Positions 37,705 through 49,079 of a stretch of 64,000 bases of DNA are shown in pieces (within the stretch, counting starts at the first letter, position 1; each line of letters begins with the position of its first letter). Under the pieces are notes generated by a model, which was not told where the DNA came from, did no database searches, and saw only the letters and a list, made by a program, of their open reading frames with translations. Source of the DNA: Citrus sinensis. Taxonomy: Eukaryota > Streptophyta > Magnoliopsida > Sapindales > Rutaceae. The stretch lies in assembly GCF_022201045.2 (NCBI RefSeq), contig NC_068558.1:44171001-44235000 (forward strand), in the 5' to 3' direction. The position numbers were made by a program, and so were the translations under genes.

Positions 37705-38471
37705 GGACCCGTTTGGGATTGTTTTTGAGAGATTTAAAAGTGATTTTAAAAATTTAAAAGCTAATTTTGATATGTGGTAAAAAAAAATCAAAATCACTTT
37801 TGTTAAATCAGTCCCTCTTACCGTTAATTTTAAAAAGTTGGGAAGAAGTAGCTTTTAGATTTTGATTTTGAGAATCAATTTTGTCCTTTAATATAATTCC
37901 ATAAATATTCTTACAATTATTGCCTAAACTCAAAATTGTCCTTATTTAAATTAAAAATAAAATCAATATTTTAATTATTTTTATTATAATTCACGCATTC
38001 CTTTCATTTACCCTATTTCTTCATTATATTTTACATTACATCAAAAGTTCTCTATGGCAATATAGTCTAAATTTTATTTTTAGTTAAAATTATTATAATA
38101 CACAATTAAAACCAATATACTATATATTTTATTTTTTGTTGAAATTATTATAATACACAATTAAAACCAATAAACTATATATTTTATTTTTAGTTAAAAT
38201 TATTATAATACACAATTAAAAATATTGTATGTATATGTTTTTATATGTGTAAGTAAATTTCACCTTACATTATGTGCATTTTAGTCATTTGTTTTCTCAC
38301 AATTGTTTAACAGTAAAATTTACCAAACATCAATAACTTCTTTCAAAACTCATAATACTTTTGAAAATAAATTTTACCAAACACTTAACTGATTCTCTTT
38401 ACAGCTGATTATTTCTACAGCACAGCTAACTGTAATTATTTTAAAAAATTACAACATTCCCAAACTAACCC
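37705..38471. mobile_element. Harbinger/Tourist-like MITE nested in the hAT-like element
   Basis: It starts GGACCCGTTTGGGATTG and ends with the complement of GGGTTAGTTTGGGAATG. It is flanked by the trinucleotide TAA (37702-37704 and 38472-38474), as expected for PIF/Harbinger MITEs. The two sides continue as the arms of the surrounding element, which shows nesting. Three tandem copies of a 55-bp unit (CACAATTAAAA at 38101, 38156 and 38211) lie in the body. No coding sequence. Confidence 0.72.
38070..38222. repeat. 55-bp tandem repeat, about three copies
   Basis: The unit contains TTTTATTTTTAGTTAAAATT, ATTATAATACACAATTAAAA and CCAATATACTATATA. The period of 55 bp is constant, and copies differ at a few positions. 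Confidence 0.85.
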
Positions 38472-38513
38472 TAAGTTGAGTTGAATGGGTTAGATTAGGT
38501 TTACCCATCCCTA

Positions 38514-39360
38514 CATCACACCCAAAAACAATAATTCAAAAATGATATCCAAACAAATTGTAACTGAGTTTGCAAGTGCCACTTCTGGGTTGTGTACGTG
38601 ACAATATTGTAATGCAAACTTAAATTGTCCATAGTTTTAATAGATTCATCTAAATTACTTATATCACATGAAGGGACTCTAGCACTATTTTTTCGCCTTG
38701 GATATATATGGACTTCTTTTTGTTTCCGCGAGGGGGGGGGGGGGGGGATTGTTATTAATAAGAATTAATTACTACAAGCAATTTAACATATATTGAAAAC
38801 ATACAAACTGGAGAATTAAAAGAAATTACTCCATTAGTAGATGTGGTGAGAGCACACATGGTTACTTGGAAAATTTCTTTATTGTTTATTACAGTAAATT
38901 TCTCTATAGTAATACTCTATATGAAAATAACCTCTATGTAGTTGTAAAAAATTATAATCTCAATTTGAACTAGTTATAGATAAGAATAAACTTCATATCA
39001 TTATAAGTTATAATTTTTCTAAATCTGGTTTTAAGAAATTTACCTCCACATAGTAATAATCATATGCATATTATAAAATATATATGCTTTGTTACATAAA
39101 ATGTTTAGAAGAAGTGAAATATTTTTTCTAAAATTATTTGAAACAATGATTTATTCTTTAGATTTGTTACCAAATCATTGTATAATATTTATAGAATTTA
39201 CATTTAGAGGAAAATATTAAATAAAAATACAAAAACATTGAGACATTTAAGATGACTTGTGTATTCCAAACGCTACATAAATATATGTACTAATTTTTTG
39301 AAACTATGTCTTTCTCTTTTTTCAACATCTATATATTGGAATTGACATTAATTATCAATG
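38514..39360. other. AT-rich intergenic stretch
   Basis: No supported gene. Contains a run of 16 G (38732-38747). Confidence 0.4.
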
Positions 39361-39377
39361 TAGTCATGTTTTAACTT

Positions 39378-39519
39378 TTTTTTTCTTTTTAAAAAGCTAA
39401 GGGGAGGTGGGCAAGCTAAAATACAATTTTTACCCCCCTTACCACCCCCAAGAATCGAACCCAAATTTTAGTAGAGGCTATAACTGCACTGCAACTAACC
39501 TGACCACGCCCTTAGGGGC
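39378..39519 (-). mobile_element. tRNA-derived SINE with 17-bp target duplications
   Basis: On the minus strand a Pol III promoter is readable: A box TGGTCAGGTTAG (39495-39506) and a perfect B box GGTTCGATTC (39452-39461), with spacing of about 34 bp between them, followed by a short body ending in an A-rich tail (plus-strand T/A runs at 39378-39395). Direct repeats TAGTCATGTTTTAACTT (39361-39377) and TAGTCATATTTTAACTT (39520-39536) differ at one base and are the target duplication. At 142 bp with no cloverleaf, it is not a working tRNA gene. The layout resembles plant Au-type SINEs. Confidence 0.85.
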
Positions 39520-39536
39520 TAGTCATATTTTAACTT

Positions 39537-40398
39537 CATATTACTTGCGCTAAGGACAATATCGAGACAATAGTTTTGTGACTATATATCTATTGTGCTA
39601 TCACCTCCTCATAATAATAAAATTAGTTGGTCACAATATTATGACTGTAGAGAGATTTTATTGTATATCTTTCTCAATGAAACTCAAGTGTTATCTGTCT
39701 TACCCTGTGCCTGTCCATTCTTGTGTGAAAAAATACAATGTGCATCTTGTAGTTGTACTTGGAAAGTTCATGGATCTTCGTCGTTAATTAAAGTGCGTAA
39801 TGTAGTAATTGTGAGACTCATCACTTGTTCTACCCGATGAAGCTGATCAGGCTTCTCCTCTAAAGTTTGATCTTTTATCTAATTGATACAACTCGCAAAA
39901 CAACCCACTTCAGATTTTAAAAGGGGTTGTGTACTAATTGCCCCCGAAGCAATCATAACTGCTCAAACAGGAAAGAAAAATAGCATTTTGATTTATCTGC
40001 TAATAAGCTTTTTAAACAAAATCCAGTCACAATTGAAATTTGAACAAAGGACAATTAAAATCCAAACGGATGTTGCTTAAGTATATCACTTGGGTTTTAT
40101 CTTGTTATTATGATTTCAATTCCATGTGTGCCAATTGCCAAAATATAAATTTTTGATAGTGTGCATTTTAAGAAGGGATATCACGAGATAAAAAGTGGGA
40201 GTTTTATTAGAGCAATACGTGCATTAGATTCCGATTGCGTCATATTCGTTAACTAAAGTGATCATCATGTCCTGTCATGAGTATTACTGATCCAGCATTA
40301 CTTATTCTTAATCCATATTTTATTTATTATAATATGAGATGAGAAACACATCTCATCCCATCACACAACCGTACAGGAGATTACAATAAGACATTGAT
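39537..40398. other. Intergenic stretch 3' of the cysteine-pair repeat gene
   Basis: No supported gene. A minus-strand AATAAA (40323-40328) about 70 bp past the stop codon could be the polyadenylation signal of the gene at 40399-40992. Open frames around 39578-39840 have no recognisable domain. Confidence 0.4.
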
Positions 40399-40992
40399 TT
40401 AGTGGGCAGGGGGTTCTTTACTAAACTTAACATTTTTACTTGTAGGTTTAGTGGTGGATGGACCAGCAATGCCGGCTGCGGTCCCCGGACAGCAAGTTTT
40501 GTCGACTTTATTGCAGCATGGGCTGTTTGCAAAGGCGGCTGTGCGGGCTGGACGAGGATCGGCTGCTTTGATCGCTGGACAGCAAGAGGCGTCGAGTTTG
40601 TTGCAGCAAGGAAGATTTGCAAAGGCGGCTGTGGCTGGACGAGCAATGCCAGCAGCGGCTGCTGGACAGCAAGTTTTGTCGACTTTATTGCAGCATGGGC
40701 TGTTTGCAAAGGCGGCTGTGCGGGCTGGACGAGCATCGGATGCTTTGATCGCTGGACAGCAAGAGGCGTCGAGTTTGTTGCAGCAAGGAAGATTTGCAAA
40801 GTTGGCTGTGGCTGGACGAGCAATGCCAGCAGCGGCTGCCGGACAGCAAGTGTTGTTGACTATGCTGCAGCATTGGGGACCACCGGAGGACCAGGTTGGA
40901 CGATCATCGGCAGCAGGTGTGACTGGAGCTGGACAGAAGACAGCAAAAACTATGAAAAGGCTTATGAGATTGCTTAGGATTTGGGATGCCAT
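40399..40992 (-). CDS. Secreted cysteine-pair (CC-x6-CC) tandem repeat protein, unrecognised family
   Basis: A 197-residue intronless protein I do not recognise. Residues 1-27 look like a signal peptide (hydrophobic LISLFIVFAVF, then a small-residue cleavage region). The rest is five tandem units of about 29-30 residues. Each has CC-x6-CC (for example CCNKLDASCC or CCNKVDKTCC) followed by a Pro/Ala/Arg-rich linker such as AGIARPATAAFAN or KASDARPARTAAFANS. Two linker types alternate, giving a 59-residue (177-bp) double unit present twice, with more diverged end units. All twenty repeat cysteines are kept with exact spacing, which argues for a real protein. A TATA box and a poly(A) signal are in place. 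A multi-peptide precursor, a metal-binding or a wall-associated protein are all possible; none is shown. Confidence 0.72.
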   Translation of the reverse strand: MASQILSNLISLFIVFAVFCPAPVTPAADDRPTWSSGGPQCCSIVNNTCCPAAAAGIARPATANFANLPCCNKLDASCCPAIKASDARPARTAAFANSPCCNKVDKTCCPAAAAGIARPATAAFANLPCCNKLDASCCPAIKAADPRPARTAAFANSPCCNKVDKTCCPGTAAGIAGPSTTKPTSKNVKFSKEPPAH

Positions 40993-41073
40993 GATAGTAG
41001 GAAGATGAAAGATTTCTTAAAGAGTGCTAATTGTCTGTGGCATTCACTGGAGAGTCTTGGTCACTACTCCTTT

Positions 41074-41081
41074 ACTTATAG
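41074..41081 (-). promoter_or_regulatory. TATA box of the cysteine-pair repeat gene
   Basis: The minus strand reads CTATAAGT, in the context GGCTATAAGTAAAGG, about 85 bp upstream of the ATG, a normal plant spacing if transcription starts 50-60 bp before the codon. Confidence 0.5.
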
Positions 41082-44000
41082 CCGAAACAGTAAAGCAGAC
41101 TTCAGATTAATCCTTCATTTTACTCTATTTTGTCATTAGACTCGATTAGATAGGTGCTGCCGCGGGACTCATCCAATTTAATTCGGTAGGCTTTATTTAA
41201 AATAAAAAAATTAGTGGGTTTCGCAGTGTACCCACTAAACTAGTAAGTTTTTATTAGCCAAACACATCATTTTAATATGTTGAGGTGGTGACCCCTAACC
41301 CATGTAAGTAATTCTCACTCTTTAAACAATAATAATCAGAGAAATCATGTTTGGATGGTGTGCCTACAAAATTAAAGCTATCACTTGGGTAGGGTTGCTG
41401 AGTCCCACTAATTTTAAGAAATTAAAAAAATTATTGGATATTCATGAAATAATTCTTTACAATTCACTATTTGGCATATGTATATTTTAATTAATAATGC
41501 TAATATGCATATACGAGAAGTTAATAGTAAATGGATAAAAAGCATTGCTTCACGAACATCAAAAACTTCCTCAAAATTCTATCAATTTAAGTTGATGGGT
41601 CTCATTAAAGGACTCATCTAACTTATCTGCTTAAAAGATATTGAGGTAATGCGTTTTGACCCACTAAATTTCTCTCTCTTATTTTTTTAAATAAATAATA
41701 TATATACATTTACTTTGGGCTGAATCGCTATAACAGTAAGAGTAAAGTTACTGGCATCCCTTTGTTATCCTTATAAAACTTCACTTGAAAATTTTATCAC
41801 TCATAATACTTTTTAATATGTATATACAGTAACAATAAGAGTGCAAAAAAAATGAAATATAGTACGAAACTACTTTGAGTTATAACAATAAAAAAATTTA
41901 AATAAAATATTTAGAGTAGTGCGTTTAAGAAAATGATATTTTTGAAAATAAAATAACTATAACAAAAAAAAAAAAGGATTCATGAAGAGATTAGCTGAGT
42001 GCCAATGGCCAATAGTCCAACTCTAATAGTAAAAGTCCAATTTACATAAAAACAAAAGGAAAATTAAATAGCTTATGTTTCATTTAGAAAAAAAAAAAAA
42101 ACAGCCTTTACTTCATAATTTGTCTTATTGTCATTTCGATCGATCCATTATTGCAGCCCTAATTGCAACAGTTTCTTTTTCTGTATATGAATCATTACAG
42201 TAGAAATAAATCCTTATACGACAATAAATTAAACAAAGAAAACGACGTGATGAATTGTTTTGCAATTTAATCTAGTTTGAGATACAAGACATGGCCGATC
42301 ACATGACAAATTTCAGTCATGCACACTTTTATGAAAGAAAACAAACAATGCATGGCTAGAGAATAAGGGTATGTCCCATAAATGTTTCTTTGGACTGATG
42401 TAAGTAGTTTATCATAAAAAACTAGCCAAATTTCCCTAATTAGTTTCTCACATTTACTCCATATTCGTGTCTCATTTTTTTCAATGGAAAAAGAAATAAA
42501 AATAATACCAGTTGTTCCAGATTTCTAAAAAGAGGATATATGTATGTATGTATACATGTGTGTCTATACTCAATTTCTTATTCGGGGAAGGGAAGAGGAC
42601 GAGGTGGAATCCCCATCCCCTACCCATTGCCCCATTTCCTTGTATTCATTTTTAATTTTGATTTTATTTCTATAATTATTAATAAATGAATAATGAAATT
42701 TAAATTATAAAATATTAAATATCAGTATAAATAAAAAATATCAAAATATTTTATACAAATCTGTTATAAAAATTTTGAGCCTACTTAATTAGTTATAATC
42801 CTGAATTACTATTCGACCAGAGTTTATTCTAAAGGTCTTAGCTCAAAATTATTTTAGATTATGAGTCATATTGCTTATATTATTTTAATGTTATTAATAA
42901 ACATAATTAATGCCGTTATTAGTTTACCAAGAGTGGCTGGACTTTGCAAACTTTCAAAGTCTATCTGTGCATCTAATTAGATGCAATTGTTGTAATTGAT
43001 TCACAGTTTTACATTTTTATATTATTGTTTCAGCTCACTTGTCATTCGTCTTAGTGGTGCAGATTGAGGGTCATTAAGATTTATTTGATTGAGGGAGAGT
43101 GAATTGGTGCGCCAGATTCCGTAGTGGACCTCAAGAGGTTTTAAAAGGTTCATAGCATCCTCAACGCAGCTCATGGAGCTTTGAGGATGCTCATGGGGAG
43201 CACAAGACATACAACACCGTAAACATAAAGGACAGATAATATTTATGTGGTTTGACCTATAGTCTACAGACTATCTCAACAACCCACCAACTATGTAAAA
43301 TATGATACTATAAAGATTCTTTATATGAAAAATGAAAAGAAATAATAAAAGGTCTTCCTAGTGCTTTTTCTTCGTAGTCCATGTGGCGCTTTTAAATTGA
43401 CTTGACCAATTTTATCCATCAGCAATTATGGTCTCCATAAGTTTGTTACTTATCTATTGTCCTTGATCAACCAAAATCATGATTCGATCGACTTCTGTTC
43501 TCAAGTGAGTTGGTGAGTAACCAACAAATTTGCATGTGATTTTGTAGAGTTTCATGGTTGCTTTTTGCGTAAGTAAAAATCGACCCGTGAACGTGGAGAG
43601 TTTATCTTTTACCATTTCAGAATTTGATTGAAAGCAATGGTATCTGAATTTTGATTAAATAAGAGATAGTTGCATACTTACAACTAACGGCTGTTCATTA
43701 GACTCAATATAAATGTTTGCTAACAAAATCTCGTGATCATTTTTAAATTTTTGAGACTTTTTGAGTTTTGAATCTATTTTTTCAAAGTATTCAACTAAAA
43801 TGGTATTTTAAAAAAAATTATATTTTTTCAATATGTTTAATGACATAAAAATTTAAAAAAATAATTGAAACTCAAATGAATTATAAATTTAAGACCCATG
43901 TACGTATTAGTGGTCTAATTGCAGGACGTTTATGTAAAATTATCACATCTAATACCTAATACTATGGGTCCCATATTCATTCTTGTTGGGGCCAATTAAT

Positions 44001-44082
44001 TGATGAACTTCAGTTGAAACATTCGATTACCATCGATGCATGCCACATATGCCTATTTGCAGTCTTTTAGGTCTTATTTGGT
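41082..44082. other. Intergenic stretch, largely without features
   Basis: No supported gene. The part at 43050-43650 may be an LTR remnant (listed separately). Elsewhere only A/T runs and a short (TATG)n tract near 42540-42552 were noticed. Confidence 0.35.
43050..43637 (+). repeat. Possible solo or 5' LTR remnant
   Basis: The segment ends AAAGCA and is followed after one base by TGGTATCTGA (43639-43648), close to the initiator-methionine tRNA primer site (TGGTATCAGA) of plant LTR elements. No matching second LTR and no gag or pol were seen in the window, and the left border is not defined. Confidence 0.25.
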
Positions 44083-44275
44083 ATTGAGATGCTGTAACTT
44101 TTAACTTACAACTACTATAAAAAAAACTATAATTATGAAACAAAAGTTAATAATATGTAGCAAATATAAATTTTAAATAATAATTTTGATAAAATTAGTA
44201 AAAACATAATAGATTTTCTATCATATAAGTAAAAAATCATATCAATATAGTTTCCAATCTGCAGCAGTTAGGTGC
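44083..44275. mobile_element. hAT-like MITE, copy 1 of a dispersed family
   Basis: The core TAATAATATGTAGCAAATAT and following TTTTAAATAATAATTTTGAT is shared with 61091-61326. The ends are inverted, roughly ATTGAGATGCTGTAACTTTT against the complement of CTGCAGCAGTTAGGTGCTG. Borders are approximate. Another possible foldback piece (GTGCTGTTTGTTTTTT near 44272 against AAAAAACAAACATG near 44850-44863) begins at its right edge. Confidence 0.5.
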
Positions 44276-45795
44276 TGTTTGTTTTTTGGTCTGAAATCTG
44301 AATTTAACTTTTTTTCAAACATTTATTTATTTTATGTTGTTTTTTTTAACTTATCATTTATTATTAGACAATTTTATATGAATAGAAAAAGTAGAAAAAA
44401 TCCACTTTTATCTTAAGTATAAAGTTTAAATGAAAATTTTCAATTTCAAATCTAAAAAATACTCTTAACAATTCATGTATTTCCAATATTATGTATAAAC
44501 CTAATATTTTTATATTATTTTTGAAGTTATTTTTTTTAATTGCTTTAAATTTTTATTCACATGATAACATTAACTAAACTGAAATATTGAACAAATCAAA
44601 TTATGTCCATTGTGATGAATCAAAAATAAAATAACAGTGTTGACTTTATAATAAAATTTGATGTTATCATTACATTTTTTAATTATAAAATTAAACTAAG
44701 ATCAACAATGATAATTTTTTTTAATGGTACCAAACTAATCAACATGTGAAAATATAAATTGTGAAGAACAAATATATGTACCACTTAAAAGGATATTTAG
44801 TCAAACTAGTAGCTTTTAGGTTTTTCTTTTCAGATGTTGAAAAATAAAAAAACAAACATGTCATTCAGACATTTTTATTTAGATTTATTAAGACTTTATC
44901 TAAATTCAGACACATTCAAATTTCAAATAAAAAAAAACGAAACCTTAATGTTTACTAAACACTTTAATACAATATCTTTTAAATTAGAGCTACCTAACTT
45001 CAATCCCAAACATACTCTTAATTTGCTTGTTTAACCATTGAAAAAAAATTAATATCTATTAAAACAAAGTGAGACATGGCGCCTAGTTCTTCAGCAATCT
45101 ATCAATCAAGTAGATGTTTTTGGAACTGCTTATATCACAATTAAAATAGAGAACCGGATAAGTCAATTCCAGATTAGTCTACTAAGAACATGGCAGTACT
45201 CACGATATTAAGGAGCAAAATCAACAATCAAGGAAAAAAATAAAATTTAAAAAGTCTAGCTAGTTCTAGAAATGACAGGATATGAGTGATGTTTATTTTG
45301 TCAATTTTCCCATCTGGGTTCTATTGTGATGTTTATTTTGTCTTATACTTCCTGAGTCGTTCATTTGTAGCCAAGACTCATTTATTTGTGCGGATGATTT
45401 TGGCTGCAAATATATATATATTTTTTTGGTAGCGAGTTGATAATCTAATTTCCATTCCCAATATCTAGAAACTCCCGAATGTATACTATGATATAAAGAT
45501 TTTTCCCACAAACTTACAGGTGTTTAAACAATTTATTGAGGTGAGTTCAATCCAAATTACGTGCTTTTAACGAACCGAACTCAATAACTAATTCAGTAGA
45601 AAACAATCCATAAAACACAACACAGCAGAAGTTTCGATATATGTGGCTCCATAAGTCTTCAATAAGCACATGAACTTACTAAATGAATATATGCGAGGCA
45701 GTCCATCAAATCAAACGCAATATCTAATTACAGAACCCATGCACTGTTCTTTCTTAAAACTTTCTTTCGCATACAAACATGCATGCATTAATAAA
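44276..45795. other. Intergenic stretch 3' of the OPT gene
   Basis: No supported gene. AT-rich, with TTTTTTATTTGAAATTTGAA-like motifs typical of decayed MITEs between 44280 and 44960. The last part presumably holds the OPT 3' UTR. Confidence 0.35.
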
Positions 45796-48700
45796 TTAAG
45801 GAGCTGGACAGCCATCAACAGAAACTCCAGGGGCCGTAGGGCACTGTGCAAGGGGGCAATGATCTCCGGCATCTAAACCCCACCAGTTAACTCCATAAAT
45901 GTCGCTCATCCCAAGACATAAACTTGTTAGGAGAGACAGAAAAGCAACTCCCACATCGAGACCATTTGATAACACATAATTGTACTTTGCCCACCAATCT
46001 TTGTATTTCCTGTACACTACCAAATTGTAGACAAACCCCACTGTCACAAAAGACAAGAAACTCGTAGCACCACCTACGGCCACTGCTACTTTGCCCCCGA
46101 GTAAATTTGAAACGTTGATGTCTTTGATCCATTTTTTCTCAGGAAAAAACTTCGACAAAACCCAAACCAACAATGGGCAAATTAAGCCAATCAAAAAGAA
46201 ATAGAATAGTTTAGAGTATAAGCCATGAGGATAAAACATACGCTGCGGACCAATCACGCCCCAAACTACAGAGGTGGAATAGGCATTATTCTTTGAAGGA
46301 CATGTCCATGGACTGCCCTTGGGTAAATTTTTGGGGTCGCAGATATGCTCAACAGCTGACAGCAGCCACCATGATGTTGCAAATCCAACAACGGATGAGA
46401 CGAATGTTCCAATTATTTGTGCCACAAACATTGACTTAGGAGCAATCTTCATGTAGTGGGCCAATTTTAACTCGCTGATGAACGCAAGAGCAAAATCCTC
46501 TGCGGTCACACTGTACGCTTTGAATACCATGTTAGCTATTGGCTTGCCAGGGTATATGTACCCTACCAGCATTTCTGAAATAAGGTTCAACGATATATAC
46601 TGCATGAAATTAAATTGGAAGTAATGATTAGTTGATGACACACAATTGAGTCTGATTTATACACACACACACACAGAGACACATTTAGAGCAGTAAAGAG
46701 TTGAATATCAATTACTTAGATAGATGGCTTATTAAGTAATTAATTACTTGGCCGGTTGTAGCTTGCAGTACTCCAAGTGGGAGAACAAAAATCAAGATCA
46801 AAAGACATGAAAACAAGATGCCCCAGTAAGGAAGTTGCAACTGATCCCCAAACGCTTCACAAGATAAAATTGCCAAACCGACTGCTGTGATCAATATTGC
46901 TAAGTACCACCACTGAGGAACTGGTTTGTACTTCTTCATTAGCCTATTGTGGACATCTTCAGTGCTGTTGTTGCTGCTAACATATGCTTGCTTAAATTGT
47001 TGCCATGCATCTCTACGAAAATTAAAAGGAAATTAATTATTTAATTTCTGCAATTAATGTAAATGAGAACATATTTACAAGGCATTCTTTGTTAAACTCA
47101 TGAAGTTTAAAATTTTATTAGTTTCAATTTTTTTTTAATTTTCTTATTTTTTTTAAATCTTATGTCTAATTTTTAGATATTTGTTTCTAAATATTAAAAA
47201 AAAAACAAATTTTAATGACTTTTATTTAAATGGAAAATATCCGAAGTAAATATTATATTATAAAATATCTCTAAATGAGATCAAGCATACGTTACCGTCC
47301 ATAAAAAGCTATAAAATGACTGAGCGAGGCTGTGACAGCGGCAAATTCGAATCCAAGTGCAAATAGGTACACAACACTTAAGTACAAATTTGAGTAACCT
47401 TGATATGCCTTTGAGTTGAACGTAAGATCGGTGTCCTTGACAACTTTGGAGACGTTATAAAGATGACCATATTTGTCAAAAAGTCGGGTAGAGGAAAATG
47501 GAAAATGCCTGGCATTGTTAGAATTAGTGAAATAAGCGATTGGCGTGATGATGTAGAGGAAGAAGATGAATCCAGTTGTCATATTAATGATTGTAGACAA
47601 GGGGTAAACTAATGGATTCCCCGAGTAAGCCGCTATGGCATTCCAGTCCAAGGCAAATGAACCAATGCCAAAGCCATTTCGACCAGAACCAATAAGTTGA
47701 GCTGTCACTGAATCTTTCCACAACCAACAAACAACTGAGAGCGCACCCAAAGAAGGAAAGAAATAGCCTGGTACGATTGCATAAGCAAAACTTGTGACGG
47801 CTGCCAATATAAAAAACTGAAATTTCGTAATCCCTCTTTGAGGCCTCGATTTCATGACTTCATGTATTGACCTGAAAGCATGCATGAGAACAACACTAGC
47901 TTACAAAGTAAAAGAAGCCTCCAAAAACCTAACACCCATTAATTTGTTCACTTTGAGAAATAATTTATGTCCATTGAAGGTGTACATGGAATATAAGCCC
48001 GTAGAAACATGCTAAAGAATGCACATGTCGTATATATCATAAGAATTTCTGATTCAGTGCATATATAAGTGATTGAGCGAATGTAAATACAAAAAAATAC
48101 GTACCTGTAGAGAAATACGTCAACTAAAGTGAAAGGATACCACATGTATGGATTATTTACCAAGAACTTCATAAATATTCCTGCAAACCCATAACCTAGC
48201 ATCTGCGAGATAGATTCATATAGATAGCTAGCCAGTGATTAATTTTGAAATAAACAATACATAAAACATCAAAATTAAGAATGACTATGGGCATGCAATT
48301 AGAATTTAGAATTAATTACCTGACTTGTCAGAGTCAGCAGTAACCCTACCCAGAAATTCAAATATTTGTGATAAAAGACTTTCCTGACCGTCAATATTGT
48401 AGCACTGGAAGGAACACTTAATCCTGATGTAGCCAAAACACAAAGAAGTACATGTTCTTTAATGTTGAAGGGCCCGGGATTCATGGAGAAGGTCCAATTT
48501 GTTCCCGGAACTTTCAAAAGTGTAGATGGAAGCGTTGATGCCATCAATTTTCCGAGACCCAAAAGCAGTATTTGGATGCAAGTAGTTGAGAGCCCGATAG
48601 GGTTTTGACGATAGCTAAAGAATTCTTTCACAAAAGCTAGAACCATGCAAGTAATTGGTCCTATGGCCCACGTTCGAAATGTTAATGTGGGGAGAGTCGG

Positions 48701-49079
48701 GTCGTCGGTAATAGGGATTGTAAGTCTCACTTGTTCTATCGGCGAATCATTAATTTCATCCTCTGTGGCGTGTCATTAGATTAGTAGTAACCCATAGCAT
48801 ATTGATTTCTCTTGTATATGAAAATTAAACAGATTATAGAAAAACGCCATCATTTACACAGAAAACTAGCTATATTAAATTTCTATGTATCTAATTAAAA
48901 AACAAAAGCAAACCGTATATATTCATATATATATATATCTATATATATATATATATATATATATAAATGCACTAGTAATTCAATGAAAACCATTTTGATG
49001 AGTTTTCAAACAAATAATTATTGATAGAGAAGATACCTTCACCGCTTTGAATTTTCTTGTTCTCCATGACCAAACCCAT
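45796..49079 (-). CDS. OPT: Oligopeptide transporter (OPT family)
   Basis: Six exons on the minus strand splice in frame: 49079-49037, 48762-48320, 48202-48105, 47871-47296, 47012-46748 and 46599-45796, about 742 residues, normal for the family. The N-terminal motif SPIEQVRLTIPITDDPTLP matches the conserved entry to the first membrane segment. The NPG motif (MNPGPFNIKEH) is at residues 109-111 and the KIPPR-type motif appears as KIAPK at 526-530. A dozen or more hydrophobic segments follow. Plant OPTs carry tetra- and pentapeptides, glutathione or metal chelates with protons; the cargo cannot be told here. The start was chosen at the first of two close Met codons (MGLVMENKK). The last acceptor was set at 46600 because it restores the expected LNLISEMLVGYIYPG segment. 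No lesion is seen. A decayed copy of exons 3-4 lies at 56.1-56.9 kb. Confidence 0.93.
48921..48965. repeat. (TA)n microsatellite in OPT intron 1
   Basis: Two TA tracts separated by a single C lie within the first intron of the OPT gene. Confidence 0.85.

Larger units (their letters stand above)
37250..38513. mobile_element. hAT-like element (TAGGGATGG ends) carrying a nested MITE
   Basis: TAGGGATGG begins at 37250 and its complement CCATCCCTA ends at 38513. Just inside, GAATTAGGTTTTAATTC on the left and TAACCCATTCAACTCAACTT-type sequence on the right are loosely inverted. The body includes GGGTTGAGT and ACTCAACTCAACCC arms (37581-37637). The 8 bases outside each end share only CATC, so the target duplication is decayed or the ends are slightly misplaced. 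A separate MITE interrupts it at 37705-38471. Confidence 0.5.

Noticed and set aside
39378..39519. Possible tRNA gene because of the B box GGTTCGATTC on the minus strand
   Set aside because: No acceptor or anticodon stem can be formed, the unit ends in an A-rich tail and is bounded by 17-bp direct repeats, so it is a SINE.
40402..40977. Long plus-strand frame over the cysteine-repeat gene (about 191 codons)
   Set aside because: No signal peptide, no promoter in place and no conserved residue pattern; explained as a shadow of a GC-rich repeat whose unit length is divisible by three.
41127..41700. Possible repeat pair around GGACTCATC (41166 and 41610)
   Set aside because: Similarity covers only short pieces with different spacing; not enough to call an element.
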